A stretch of DNA of 64,000 bases from Pestalotiopsis fici W106-1 (Eukaryota > Ascomycota > Sordariomycetes > Amphisphaeriales > Sporocadaceae), in contig NW_006917094.1 of the NCBI RefSeq assembly GCF_000516985.1, positions 2,604,001 to 2,668,000 of the forward strand, read 5' to 3'. The position numbers were made by a program, and so were the translations under genes. The notes under the pieces are model-generated. The model was not told where the DNA came from and searched no databases. It was given only the letters and a program-made list of their open reading frames with translations. Position 1 is the first letter of the stretch; the number at the start of each line of letters is the position of its first letter. Below, one piece after another: positions 1 through 11,372 of this stretch.

Positions 1-3000
1 CTTGAAAAGTTCGGTGGACTAGCATGGTCCCCATGCCCAGGCAATGAGCGGAGCAGACGAAAGAAAAAAGAATAAAATAAAATAAAATAAAATCAAACAA
101 GGCGCCGAGCCCATGTACGCTCAGACGCTTCGTTGTGCCTTTTACTGATTTTATTTGCAGAAGCTTTCCTCCTGGTTCAACTTTTTTTTTTTAACGTACC
201 TGAGAACTCATGTATGCAGCACCCTTGATCATTGATTGCAACGCTCTCCCCTTAGTGGCGCTTGAATTGATGCAGGGTCAGAACGAAGCCGGTCGCGATT
301 CCTGAGAAACCTTGTGTTTGGAGGTCCTTCGGTATGCTTGGAGGGCCCTGCTGAACGCCTTTTTCTTTTCTTTTTCCGGACGATCCATGTGTATGTGACA
401 GCGTTCAAAGGGCGAGTGGCTCTCGTGGCCCCAGGGAAGCAAGCTTCCGGCTACATATCAACATCAACAGAGGAATAAAATTATCCTGCTCCGGGCGAGG
501 ATATGTCCAACCAGTTTGAATGGCTCTCTGTCGACGAACGAGGCGGTGGAGGTGAGACTCTAGGCTTCGGTCTGGATAGCGAAGATTTGTGATCAGACAT
601 CCATGCGAGCCCGCCCAAATGTCAACCCGGAACTCACTCCCGGAACCTGGGCGCTGGCTGGGGTACATTCGAGTGAAAGCTCCATTCTGTCACATTCTAG
701 CCATTTCTAAATAACGTACAAATGAGATGAGCCCTTGCTCCGACAAGACTCAGAGTTTGTAGCAAATATGGGCCTGATTTCGGTTGGAAGTCTCTAGTTC
801 AAAGCGGCTTGGGAGGATGCTAGTCTGTACGGGATATGAAAGCATCTATAGCAAGGGGTATAATGTTGTTATTGCTCCCTGATTACGGCGTGTGTATTTC
901 GTGCATACCTAGATCAGCGGGCTTTCAGCCAAAGGCGGGATCAGTCATGCTGCTATCGTCTCACTCACCGCCAAAATCGGGCAGAGACTTGGCGATTGCC
1001 TCACGCGACGAAACAAAAGATCGCCTTCCCGTCAGAAACTCACTGGCTTCAGACGTCATCTTGGCGTGTAGAGGGTCTCCATTGAAAGACATGGGTATAA
1101 GGGGAACTCCTGCAAGAAATTACGGAAATGGCGAACTTGGTTGCCTTATGGAAAGCGTGGGCAGGCGGCAAAACAGAACGCCTTGTTTCACACTTTGTGT
1201 GTTTTCACTGCGGAGCTGTAAGCTCATTGGTAGAAGACATGGGCGTCGGCGGGACACTACCAATTCGGCCAAGCTTTCGAGGTAATTGGCATCAGAAACC
1301 CGACTCTATGTGGCATTTGGAGTATCTGCTGTTTGCACAGTTCCTTGTGTTGAAGCAACGGGGAATCGATCCGCTGTCATTATGAGTGTGGATCGGCAGC
1401 AGACCCTAGTAATTGCCTGCGAGCAATGTCTGTTTGACTTCCGCACTCCTTGCTATGTCTGTTACCTGGCTCGCCTGGCAGTCTCGAATATCCGAGGAGT
1501 CTATCATCATTATGAAAGATTTTTCTGGAATCAGTGGGTTTGCCGAGTACGAAAGTAGCAGCGGAAATAAAAGATTTCGCCCCTTCCGGAATGAAGGGAC
1601 ACCTTAACCCCTGGCATTAACAACGCACACTGAATCCGACTACTGTACCTAGCTACGCCCTGCTTATAAGTGAATAATCCCCCCCTACCAAGCGTTGGAA
1701 AAGCTTTTCATTGAAGCAAAACGTTGTTCTAGTTGTACAATGTCAAAATTCATGTCGATCCGAACTCGACCCCCTGAACCGGACCGGCCCTAGGTCCTGC
1801 GGCTATCTAACGTGCAAGCTTACCCGTGCGCGAAGTGATGCAGAGTCGACAGCTCATAATCTAGTCGCGAAAGAAAAAATTTCTGATCAGGGGTTTGCCT
1901 TGAGAGGAGATCCAGAACCTGGAGACTAACAAATACGGGGGTTGTTCTTACAGCAGTTGCCTACCAACGCGCTCGGTCGCGAAGTAGAAGCATCTCACTT
2001 GTACAAAATCGCGTCAAAATACGCGTTCCAACAATCTAGGCGCCGCTGAATAGTCCTACGCGCTGCTACTTGCGGTCGGAAATGCGGGCTCTAACACCAA
2101 CATGTCGCCTGCATAATGCGGGATTGTTCCGGGCTGCCAACATGCTTGCTCAAATTTCTTGCCAACAACATCCGTCTTCTTCATTTATCTTGCAGTTTTG
2201 ATCGCGATTTCTCGATCTGAGAAGCAATTTTCTTTCCGGCATGTATGGTGTGGTGATTTCAAACATATATTGCGGCTGAGCATAAAGCAAGTCCTGGGTT
2301 GGAGCGAGACATAAACTTCCAGCCGTTATGAGCTATATGAATATGCATAAATTGAATGAATACAAAAGTCAACAATGTATGTCACTGGAACACTGTTAGT
2401 CAATACTCCATATAACTAGTGGCTTGAATGTTAGATCAAGACCGCTTTGTAGCTCCGCGTAACGAGACCGTTATGTGCAAAGCATAGTCCTCTTCGACGA
2501 ATCAAGTATATAAATATATCTAAAAATGTATGCGAAAGAGGTTTATACATCTTACATGTAATATGTTGGCATAATACCGCATTGATGAAATTCTTCTCGT
2601 TATCGCACAACATCTTGACTCCTTCAAACCCGCGGTTACCCATCAACCCCAACTCACTTGATCAAACCCCCAGTTGGTATCTATGTACATAATTTTGAGT
2701 GGACGATACCAATTTCGCTGGCAGGATATTCCTCACGCGAAGCCATCCCATCTTGTGACCTGATCGCCTTCCACATATCCTCATATCCCCCGCATGCTCA
2801 ATCGGTGACGATGAATGAGTATAACAGCGGTGCCATAGGGTATACAAACCTGATTGAGGTCGCAAGACGCGATATTGAGTCCGCAGTGTAGAAAAGCTAA
2901 CTATTAGTCTGATATAAACTTGACATGTCGTCAACCTACCGCGTGCAAAGTGTGGAGTTGATCGTAAGAAGCGCGCGGGTATTGCCGAACGGTTGGGCAA

Positions 3001-3423
3001 TCACTGTACGGATGTCATTCCCGAAAGTCATTGGCCCCACTGAGAGCTGTCCGTGAACTTTCGGAGCGACCTCCGTACCTGTCATATCATAGTACGTGCT
3101 GGATGCCATCTGCCATCCAATGGTAGAGCTGCAAATTCAACTCCTTGCTTAGTCACACCCATGCAATCATCCCACGTTCTTGGGACGACTATTGGGATTT
3201 GGATATCAAGTCGAATATAGTATTTTCTTAGGGGACAATACCTACCTTGGGACATTTCGATACTCTTGACACTATTTCAACGGCACGTACTGGACATTTA
3301 TACAAGACGTCAAACTTCGGCAGATTGCCATTGTCTGTCACATATTCAAATATTCAATAATTATAAGCCGCCACTTCTTAGATCCTCCAATGTACCCAGC
3401 CGTCGTACGGAGACGCAATGAAC
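1..3423. other. Gene-poor stretch, no supported gene
   Basis: Reading frames here are short, overlap on both strands and show no recognisable domain, signal peptide or consistent splice structure. An AAAAT-type pentanucleotide run lies at about 71-92. The rest is ordinary AT-leaning intergenic sequence. A degenerate mobile element cannot be excluded by eye. Confidence 0.6.
71..92. repeat. AATAA pentanucleotide microsatellite
   Basis: Four to five tandem copies of an AATAA/AAAAT unit are read directly in the sequence. No function is implied. Confidence 0.8.
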
Positions 3424-4932
3424 CTACCAAGGAATCTCAACGCCGAGCTGGGTCGCAATCCTCGCAGCAGAGACAACACAACCCTCCAACAGAACCATTC
3501 CATCCCAACACCAAGATCCGGCAAGCCAAATACCATCAGTTCCGTTGGTCCAGCCCGGTTCGACGGGCTCGCCCATTTTCTGCACCATTTCGCCAAATAA
3601 ACGGTTCGTCAATCCCCGACTCTCGACTGTCCGCAAAGTTCGTACAAATTGAGACCTGGCCAAGACAGCAGTTGATCGATCTTCCTCGTCCGGCGCATTG
3701 ACCGCGACACAGGCGCCGCTCGGGGAGAGCTGGTGCGCCTCTGTCCACGCAGGAGACTCGGTGTGCGTCTTGAGAGCAATGAGATGAGTACCGGTAACAG
3801 CCCGGTTCGCACGTCGCTCCGTCCTTATTTCGGGCACATTCGAAACATTCTTCACCACTGAAAGCTTTGCCCGGGCTCCCGTGGGCTGCAAAACGCACGT
3901 CTTGACCTGAGTGGTGGGCATCTTGGCCATGATGTCTCCCAAATGCGGAACCAGCCACCCAACAACATCGGGCGAAGTCGCAATCACCACGTTTGCAAAG
4001 TCCCGACTGCCGCTCTTTTCCGTTCCATCCTTGCCTCGAGTCCGCCAGTGGAGTCTCACTTGCCCGTCGGTTGGCGTAACTTTGCCCACCTCGGTTGCCA
4101 GCCGGACGTCGATTCCTGCAATCAACTTCTGCTGCACATCCTGAATGCCATTGGCCAGGCAAAAATGCTGGCTCCCGAGTATTTGATTCCTATACGTTAC
4201 GAAATCCTGAGCCGGAAAGCGCAAGAGTTCTTGATGCGAGCAGGTCGCCACACTTGAAATAAGGGGGAGGAGATAATGCTTGGTGAACCCCTCGGGAATG
4301 CGAGTTCGTTGGAGATATGCCTCGAGGCTCTCATCGCGCTGCGGGGTCACGAGTGCGCAGCATAACGTCAACCACAGCAAGCAGAGTCCCAGATACACAA
4401 TTTGTCCCAACATGCTGAAGAATGATGTCCCCTCTGGACGGGACGGCCAGCGGTGCAGATTGGACGAATGGATATAGTAGGGCGGCGTGTCGCCCTTGCG
4501 TGGCGATGTACTGGAAAAGGCATACAAAAACTTTTGCGCTTCGTATGGGACACGAAAGAAATCAAACATGGCCTTCAGGTTGCGATAATAGCCGGGCGCA
4601 AAGGCGCGCACGGGCACGTCGACAATGTCGCGGCGGCCATGGCTATCCTCGAGCGTCACCGACGCAGCGCTTAAAGAAATTTGATCTTGCTGGACAGCAT
4701 GTCAGTTTTGAAATAGATCCAAGCCAAGAAGAAGTTCATATGGGTGGCTCAGGCCTGCGAATATAGGGGATTTCAAGAGCTTATTGATCCTTCAAGATCT
4801 CACCTTTTCAAATAGGGTAACGTGGAATCGTTGGAGTGGGTCATTGTGAAGAAGATAAGCTGTTACGAGACCAGCTAAGCCAGTGCCGACGACTGCGACT
4901 GGCGTCTGTGAGTTGGAGGGACGGGGCCCCAT
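3424..4932 (-). CDS. FAD-dependent amine-oxidase-like oxidoreductase
   Basis: Two exons, complement(3424..4689, 4804..4932), give 464 residues. The 114-nt intron has a GTGAGA donor, a CTGAC branch site and a CAG acceptor, and the join is in phase. Exon 1 supplies the dinucleotide-binding motif VVGTGLAGL (residues 14-22). The C-terminus carries the second FAD-contact stretch (WLAGSWCWDGM), as in NAD/FAD-binding amine oxidoreductases of the COG2907 type. A hydrophobic segment rich in Leu and Cys at about residues 125-150 may be a membrane anchor. The likely role is a flavin-dependent oxidation of a lipid or other hydrophobic substrate; the substrate is unknown. It is divergent from the methyltransferase starting at 5517. 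In bacteria COG2907 proteins often sit beside cyclopropane-synthase-like methyltransferases, so the pairing may be functional (inference). Confidence 0.8.
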
Positions 4933-5516
4933 GGCGAGCACATATATAGGTCACCTCTTTTCCGGCGTATAAAAGTCTATTAAATGGGAGAAAGTTTGTT
5001 CATGCTATAGATCGCGGTTGGAGTTAATGCAATTCATGGACACCCCAACCGTGCCCGGGCTGCGGACTGTTTCTCTATCCCGCCTGGTCTTAATTTTTCT
5101 GTTTCAATTCCACATCGTTAAAAACCTTTCAGGGCCGAGGTGCCAGATGCGGAGTCGCTAATTGCCCAGACTTGCTGGCGATTCGTTAGATTCCAGCTAG
5201 TGTTGCGCGATCACCAACGGTATACTTGCCCAAAGTGGAAAACGAATTAGCCGGAGCATAACGACGAAATGGAGAAAAGAATGGAACAATAAATTCGAAA
5301 AGGGGCAAAGGTGCATCCACTGTCGCGAACTCTCCCCAATGAACACGCCCCAGAAGACTGTGCGCTGACATGTGACGAAGACCTCATTGGCTCGATTCAA
5401 TGTCCCTAGTTGACTGAGATCATAGATGGCAGCACGGATCTGGTTTCAAAAAGTTTCCAATCGACCAAGTACTTGTGTATAATCATATACTCGGCGGTAT
5501 AAGACGTTTCAACGTG
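4933..5516. promoter_or_regulatory. Shared divergent promoter region
   Basis: This 584-nt interval separates the start codons of the FAD oxidoreductase (-) and the methyltransferase (+). TATA-like strings occur near 4943-4947 (ATATATAG, reading toward the left gene) and near 5477-5500 (TATAATCATATA and GGTATAAG) before the right gene. Co-regulation is an inference from the head-to-head layout. Confidence 0.45.
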
Positions 5517-6643
5517 ATGTCCTCTTCTGCTCTGGCGGCCCCAGGGTCAACATTTCGCGACTTGACCTGCTTTGCGATTGGTTTCGGGACAGCCTTGCTT
5601 GTCATTGCCTCTGTTGCACTTAGCTTTCGGCGATCTGATATTTATAATGTTGATCACTGGAAGCTCAATATTCGCTTGCCGCCCACGTCCATGTGGATGA
5701 ATATGGGATATTGGTATGTCTTCTAGTTCAGTCCGAAAAAGCTGGCCAACTTGGACCTCTGGCATCTGTGCTTCCCGCAACTAGTCCATCTGTTTCTGAT
5801 TGGGTGACGCAGGAAAACCACAGACAATGCTCTAATCCATCAGTTTGATGAAGCATGCCAGAGGTTGCTTGAGGAAGTCTTGAGCACAGCTGGGCTGCTG
5901 CCGCCAACTGCCGGTACCCGGCGGGCGAAAACCGATGTGGCAGTACTCGATCTTGGCATTGGGTGCGGAGATCAGACCAAATCCCTTGTGCAGCTCCTCG
6001 GCAGCGCAGGTAGAAATCTCCACTATGTTGGTTTGACAAATGTCCAAGCACAAGTCAACATCGCAACAAGACTCAAAGACAATGAACTTGAATCCAAAGC
6101 TGGTGTTGCTTCGATTGAGATATCCTTGGCCGACGCTGCACAGCCCTCGTCATGGAGCTCAGCGATTCACTCTACGCTGCTGGCCCAGAAAGCGGGTGTA
6201 ATATTGAGCGCTGGGTCCTAGGACTGGATAGCTTCTACCACTTCAAGCCGTCGCGTATCCCCCTCTTTCGCTACGCGGCTGCGGAACTCGATGCCTCGAT
6301 CATGGCCTTTGATCTTCTCCTCAGCGATAAGGCCACGCCGGCGCAGCGGCTCATCGCACAGGCAATCGGCGTCGCATCTCAGTGCCCGTGGGGCACGTTT
6401 CTACCATTGGCCGAGTATCGAGCCCAGCTTGTTGGAGCAGGCTTTGATCCGGAACTGATCGAGACCCGAGACGTCACGCCTCATGTCTTTCGTGGCCTTG
6501 TCGATTTCATTGACCGTCAAGCCGAGAGCCTGTCTACTTATGGGATCGCACTAACGAGATATCGAGTTTTTCAAAAAGTCTTGAAGTTCTTTGTCGCATC
6601 TGGAGTTGTACGAGCAGTTATAATTGTGGCAAAGCGAAGATAG
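5517..6643 (+). CDS. Membrane-anchored SAM methyltransferase, frameshifted
   Basis: Exon 1 (5517..5713) encodes an N-terminal hydrophobic helix (about residues 16-36) and the stretch MNMGYW. A 99-nt intron (GTATGT...GCAG) joins it in phase to exon 2 (5813..6643). Exon 2 contains the SAM-binding motif LDLGIGCG at residues 111-118. Near 6190-6200 the frame breaks: the first frame runs into a TAG at 6219-6221, while the conserved continuation (RWVLGLDSFYHF, then PSR) is in another frame. The total coding length is one base short of a multiple of three, so a single missing base in or beside the GGG at 6194-6196 explains it. No intron of suitable length fits. Without the lesion the protein would be about 342 residues. 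It resembles cyclopropane-synthase-like class I methyltransferases. It could be an assembly error or a real null allele. The upstream GTG at 5475 is less likely than the ATG at 5517. Confidence 0.7.
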
Positions 6644-7635
6644 GATCTGCAGCGTGCCAAACTCTCTTACAGACTCGACATTGATCAGACTCTCTCCATA
6701 TGCATGGGACAGCGCGCAACTCGGCCCTGGCATTTTATTGTCAGACCTGCGCTCAATCAGTCGTTCGCATCCGGGCAGGGAGGGCGGCGACATCGTTGAC
6801 ATGGCAGTGAGTTTTAGAGTACGGCCATGTCATCAAGTGGAAAATTTGACGCTGAAGGGAGCCACTAAAGTTGATCCAGGCAGACATTAAATGCCACAAT
6901 GTCTGCGACCGGCAACGGCGCTCATACCCCTGAGGACTTTACTTGGATACATTACCTAGGGTGGTACCATAAGCTAGAAGGTATGTTGTGATTACATGTA
7001 ATTGTATGCAATGAATTGAGTCGAACGATCTCAATCGAACTTGAAGTACTATTTGGCAGAGCTGCTGGAAAGAGAGGCTGATGAGCAATGCTTGATGCAC
7101 CATCGCCAAAGGACACGATAAAGTTCACAGTCCGCCATCTTCTATTCGGTCCTTTACAGTGCAAATGCAGTGCCATCGTCTTTCCACGTTCGTACTCGTA
7201 CGATTTACTCGTAGCGTCCAACAAGCCTTGTCGCCTCCAAACCATAAAGCTGCCGCCACACATTGGATTCCTGAGGCTTGGACAAAAAATATGAAGTGAC
7301 AATTTGTGTCCTGTCAAAAGATTCTGCCTTTATAACCCGAATCAAAGCATTCGCTTTCAACAACCAACAAACCACAGGTCACAATGGTGTAGTGGTACTC
7401 GCTCCGCGCCTAGAAATCTTGTATTTCTAACTCTCTCCCTGGCTGGGTCCGCCCTCCCCCAGTCTTTTTGTTCGATTCCCCAAGTTTCCTTCTCTCTCCT
7501 TTTTTTCCTTTTTGTTTTTCAAACCCCCTCCTTTTCCTCCCTCCCTTTCCTCCCTCCCTCCCTATCCAAGTCAAGGCCCGTATCGCTTGGTAATTATCGA
7601 AATAAATACCAGTGTGAAAGAGCGTAGCATTTAAA
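6644..7635. other. Intergenic region between convergent genes
   Basis: No gene is supported here. It lies between the 3' ends of the methyltransferase and the desaturase. It contains a long polypyrimidine tract at about 7488-7566. Confidence 0.6.
7488..7566. repeat. Polypyrimidine tract
   Basis: About 80 nt composed almost wholly of C and T, with repeated TCCC and TTTCC blocks and one short interruption (G and AAA near 7515-7522). It lies 70-150 nt beyond the stop of the desaturase gene and may fall in its terminator region. Confidence 0.7.
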
Positions 7636-9003
7636 TCAGACATCTTTACGAACCCAGTCCTGGTCATGGACTGGCTGTGTAATGATCGATTTCTGCTCCT
7701 TTGTCAGCTCGATTCCAGATCTCTTGGCCGCCTTGTTCAGGGCAGCCTGCCGATCGCGTTGACCTTGCCACTTGCGCGTTTCTTCGGCCGGGAGCTTGTC
7801 GGCAGTGCCATGCAGCCAGTCAAACACCCCCAAGGTGCCAAAATTGCACGCCGTCTTGGGATTAAACGCCCGTTCGTGGTGTAGGTCATGGCTGCCCGGG
7901 TCGTTCCAGATGGATCTGTATCCACTGTGAGCCATGACCGAGCTGGACGCTGCGGCTGCGATCCACACGTAGAGAGTGACGAGATGCGTGCCCCAGATCT
8001 TCTCGACGCCGGCTGCCCTGGCGAGCACCTGCGTCAACACGGGACCGAGAAGGGCGGGGAACAGGTTGAATATCATCTGCTCCGCGACCGAGCAATACCA
8101 AGCTGCGATGCCAATGTTGGCTTTGCATCGGTGGTGTAGACGGTGCGACTCCTTGAACTTTTTGTGCAGGATGTTGTAGAGCGATTGAGGAATTTGTAGC
8201 CTCTTCTGTTCGTGGGGGTTTGTATGAGCGATCCAGTGCGGGTAAAAATAAAACATGTCGTTGATCAGATACCAGACTAGACCTTGGACTGGCGGGACGT
8301 AGGACTTGGGGAGTACAAGTATGTGTTGTGTATCAACCCCGGCCTGAAGCAGAACGATCCACATCAATGAAATGGCAAAGATGGAAATGAGTAGATTGAT
8401 GGCAACCTGGCGCACCACTCTCGTAAACTCGACGCGATCCTGGAGGGCGACGTGTCTGCGATCAGCGGGCTGGATGGTGTTGGACATGTACTCCACGTGT
8501 CTCCGTTCGTACAAATTGAAAATATAGTTGAGCCATTTGGTGGGTATCCAACGTCCCAAGCGCGACTCGGCCACCAAGTGTCCATAGTGTTGAAGAAGAT
8601 CTGGCTTCCACTGGTAGAGCTCTGGTCGCAAGTAGAGTATGGCGGTGATGACATAGGCAGAGACTCCGATGAGACTGGGGACAACAAGGCCTTTCCAGAG
8701 ATGGTAGGATTGGATCTTGGTGAAATCAATGCTCCCGTCAGTTTGGTCAAAGACTGCCTTGTTGAATCTGTCGCGGTAGTGGGAGGAGTCATGAATAAAC
8801 GATTTCCAAAGGCCCAGAGGTAAGACATTGTTGGAAACAATCAGCAAGACCTCTAAGGCGATTAGCAGGAGATTGACGATTCCCAGTCTTTCCATGGCAT
8901 TTTCGGGGAATCGCGCTATCTTGAAAGACCACTCTCGTTGTATCTCATTTGCAAGCCTCTCATTTTCCGACGGGCCACGTCTCTCGTCTGTCATTTTAGA
9001 CAT
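7636..9003 (-). CDS. Sterol desaturase / fatty acid hydroxylase family protein
   Basis: A single-exon gene of 455 residues. The three histidine boxes that bind the di-iron centre are visible: HWIAH at 256-260, HRLHH at 287-291 and HDLHH at 372-376. Hydrophobic segments lie at about 40-66, 104-125 and 198-220, with more around 310-355, as expected for an ER membrane oxidase. The N-terminus is charged and cytosolic. The family hydroxylates or desaturates sterols, sphingolipids or fatty acids; the substrate here is unknown. The ATG at 9003 is used; a second Met follows three codons later (8994). It converges with the methyltransferase and may belong to the same lipid-modifying group as the FAD oxidoreductase at 3424-4932 (inference). 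Confidence 0.88.
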   Translation of the reverse strand: MSKMTDERRGPSENERLANEIQREWSFKIARFPENAMERLGIVNLLLIALEVLLIVSNNVLPLGLWKSFIHDSSHYRDRFNKAVFDQTDGSIDFTKIQSYHLWKGLVVPSLIGVSAYVITAILYLRPELYQWKPDLLQHYGHLVAESRLGRWIPTKWLNYIFNLYERRHVEYMSNTIQPADRRHVALQDRVEFTRVVRQVAINLLISIFAISLMWIVLLQAGVDTQHILVLPKSYVPPVQGLVWYLINDMFYFYPHWIAHTNPHEQKRLQIPQSLYNILHKKFKESHRLHHRCKANIGIAAWYCSVAEQMIFNLFPALLGPVLTQVLARAAGVEKIWGTHLVTLYVWIAAAASSSVMAHSGYRSIWNDPGSHDLHHERAFNPKTACNFGTLGVFDWLHGTADKLPAEETRKWQGQRDRQAALNKAAKRSGIELTKEQKSIITQPVHDQDWVRKDV

Positions 9004-9935
9004 GAATAGACCAAAAGAGAAAATGAAGGCTGCAATGAATCAAGACTTGGTCCAACAAGGATACGCTCTCGACTGTTGTGATTGCTGGGCGGTTCCTGTT
9101 TTTAGATTGTTCACAAAGAGGCGCAGCCTGACAGGTCTTTCTGGTATGCTGGTTCGCGAACTAGCCAGGCGATTTCAGCCTTACAAGGCTCCCGTACGAC
9201 AAACAATACATTGCAGCCATCAGATCATGTGTGTCTGCCCAAGGCTCACTAGTTACGGGATCTGATTTGTTGGGGTATCAAAGTCTATTGCAGGCGGAGG
9301 TGGCCCGCGGGGTACGTTGCATTGTCGCCTGCCTATCAAGATACATTGATGACATATGTATGCTGTCTTCATTTTCTCCATCTCGGTCAATTCTCAGCCT
9401 CGACCATGTCAAGGGCGGTAATTTTTACCTCCCAAGCTTTGCAAACAGCTCTTTGGAGAAAATGTCTGCTAGAATCTGCTTGTCGCTATCCTGATGGCAT
9501 ACCACATCTACACCTATAGAGAGAGCCTAGGTGAGACCGGCTGATGGTGTTGGTTGCCCTTTTCCTATTTCTAGGGAAAAGAAAAAGAAAGAAAAAAAGC
9601 AGTGATACATTGCTGCTGCTACCATTTCCCACGATAGTACTCGCGTTTTTGCCTTTTCTCTTAACCCCGGAACCGTTGATGTGATGCGGAAAATGGAGGA
9701 TTACGTGACACACCAACGGTGCAGAATAAAATCATGAGCATGATATACCCGGGTATTCTAACATCAAATCTGTATAAGCAGGATTCAATTGGCTAAATTG
9801 ACTCTAGCCCGCATTCTTTATAGCGCTAGTATTCCTTCGTTTCTGTAATGTTCGTCAACACAATGGGAGTATTCATTACTGCTCATGCGCTAGTTTGAGC
9901 AGATTGTGCTTATATCCTCTCACTTCATGTACTGG

Positions 9936-9962
9936 GCCAATCAATATCCAAGATTGATTGGC
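9936..9962. promoter_or_regulatory. Inverted CCAAT pair upstream of lipase
   Basis: A perfect 10-bp inverted repeat, GCCAATCAAT (9936-9945) and ATTGATTGGC (9953-9962), is separated by 7 nt, so two CCAAT boxes face each other. They sit about 55-80 nt upstream of a TATAAG (10018-10023). CCAAT boxes are bound by the fungal HAP/CBF complex (known); binding here is inferred. Confidence 0.5.
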
Positions 9963-10017
9963 TTCGGTCCCAATAGAAATCATTCCTACTTTGGGCCTGG
10001 CCGGAAGCAGATGCCAG

Positions 10018-10023
10018 TATAAG
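10018..10023 (+). promoter_or_regulatory. TATA-like box of lipase gene
   Basis: TATAAG lies 77 nt before the preferred ATG at 10095, a plausible core-promoter distance in fungi. Confidence 0.4.
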
Positions 10024-10094
10024 ACTGCGATCCTGTTCCCAAAATTTGTTTTGTTTCACATATCCTATTCTTGATGATATCTGATTTCGCAATC

Positions 10095-11372
10095 ATGTGG
10101 ACTAGAAGGAACATTTCTGCTGTGATCCAAGTCTCTCTTCTATCATGGCTTGCTGTGGCTCAAGCATCCAATTCATCAACGCCTCTCCCTCCAAGCGAGG
10201 ACCCTTTCTACGTTCCACCTTCTGGTTTTGAGACCTCGGCACCAGGCACGGTTCTGCGCATTCGGACAGATCCGAGCAACATTACAGCCGTAGTCAACTG
10301 CTCTGCCGCCTACAACATACTCTACAGATCAACCGATGCTCAGTATCAGCCTTCCTGGGCAGTGACGACTCTGCTGATTCCCGACTCTGCCCTGATTCCA
10401 GCCAATTCGACCTCGCGCCTGCTGTCTTACCAGATCCCGTACAACTCGCCAGATGTGGACGCTAGTCCTAGTCATTTGCTCTCGACTCTCTACGCTACGG
10501 CGGCGGATCCCTCTCCCGCGGATTATGTCGCAGAAGCTCTCAGCCGTGGTTGGTATGTCAGTGTTCCCGACTTTGAAGGACCAAATGCTGCATTCTTTAC
10601 GGGGCCTCGAGAGGGACACGCCATTCTGGACGCAACTCGAGCCGTCTTGAGCCAGAACCAACTGGCTCATTGGGATGATGCACGATATGCCATGTGGGGG
10701 TACTCGGGCGGTGCTCTGGCGAGCTACTTTGCTGCTGAGCTCCAAGCATCATACGCCCCTGAACTGAACTTTGCCGGCGCAGCAATAGGTGGCCTGCCAT
10801 CAAATTTCACATCAGTGGTATACAATTTCAACAATTGCGGCGGTGCCGGCATCATCGTGTCACTGTTCCTCGGTCTGACAGCCGACTTCCCAGCGGCCCG
10901 GGACATTCTCGTCAGCAATCTCAAGACCGAGGGTCCTTTCAACGCCACGAGTTTTCTCGCCTGTCTTCACTACAATGCTCCCGAGTTTACCGCGGCCTAT
11001 TCAGGACAAGACATTTTCGAGTACTTTGTGAACGGGAGCGACATCCTTACGGTTCCGGAGATTGCGTGGGTGATTGGAAATAATGCGCTTCCGACGTATC
11101 ACGGTCTGCCTCAAATGCCACTTTTTGCGTACCATGGGATCAATGATGAAAATTGCAATATTGAATATGCAGACTCACAGATACAGCGATACTGTGAGGC
11201 ATATGCCGATGTTCTATATCAGAGAAACACCGTTGGTGGTCATGAGGCCGAGTCTGTCGCGGTTGCGCCCGTGGCTCTGGAGTGGCTTTCAAGGTGGCTT
11301 GATGGTGATGCTGAGCAGACAATAGTCGGGTGTACTGTCGAAACAGTGACCATAGATAGCTCCTCAGCATGA
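10095..11372 (+). CDS. Secreted lipase, LIP family
   Basis: A single exon of 425 residues from the ATG at 10095. That ATG has A at -3 and gives a classical signal peptide (MWTRRN, hydrophobic core, then AQA at about residue 24). An in-frame ATG at 10074 would add seven residues and weaken the signal. The nucleophile elbow GYSGG is intact, with Ser204. A likely triad is completed by Asp351 (HGINDE) and His383 (GGHEAE), as in the secretory lipase family typified by Candida CalA/LIP proteins. Several N-glycosylation sequons are present (NSST, NITA, NFTS, NATS). It should hydrolyse lipid esters outside the cell. The promoter has a CCAAT inverted repeat and a TATA-like box. The gene appears complete. 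Confidence 0.9.
   Translation: MWTRRNISAVIQVSLLSWLAVAQASNSSTPLPPSEDPFYVPPSGFETSAPGTVLRIRTDPSNITAVVNCSAAYNILYRSTDAQYQPSWAVTTLLIPDSALIPANSTSRLLSYQIPYNSPDVDASPSHLLSTLYATAADPSPADYVAEALSRGWYVSVPDFEGPNAAFFTGPREGHAILDATRAVLSQNQLAHWDDARYAMWGYSGGALASYFAAELQASYAPELNFAGAAIGGLPSNFTSVVYNFNNCGGAGIIVSLFLGLTADFPAARDILVSNLKTEGPFNATSFLACLHYNAPEFTAAYSGQDIFEYFVNGSDILTVPEIAWVIGNNALPTYHGLPQMPLFAYHGINDENCNIEYADSQIQRYCEAYADVLYQRNTVGGHEAESVAVAPVALEWLSRWLDGDAEQTIVGCTVETVTIDSSSA

Larger units (their letters stand above)
9004..10073. other. Divergent intergenic region
   Basis: The interval between the desaturase (-) and lipase (+) start codons has no supported gene. It carries the lipase promoter elements listed separately and a short purine-rich tract near 9575-9600. 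Confidence 0.6.

Noticed and set aside
836..1285. 149-codon plus-strand frame
   Set aside because: Two other frames overlap it, and there is no domain or splice structure.
6149..6192. Possible intron to explain the methyltransferase frame change
   Set aside because: The only donor (GTCATG) is non-consensus, the span is 44 nt and no branch site is present. A one-base indel is simpler.
7384..7480. tRNA-like strings: a TGGTGTAGTGG A-box and a later GTTCGATTCCCC B-box
   Set aside because: The arms flanking the B-box are not complementary, no acceptor stem pairs, and the spacing is off. Not a functional tRNA.
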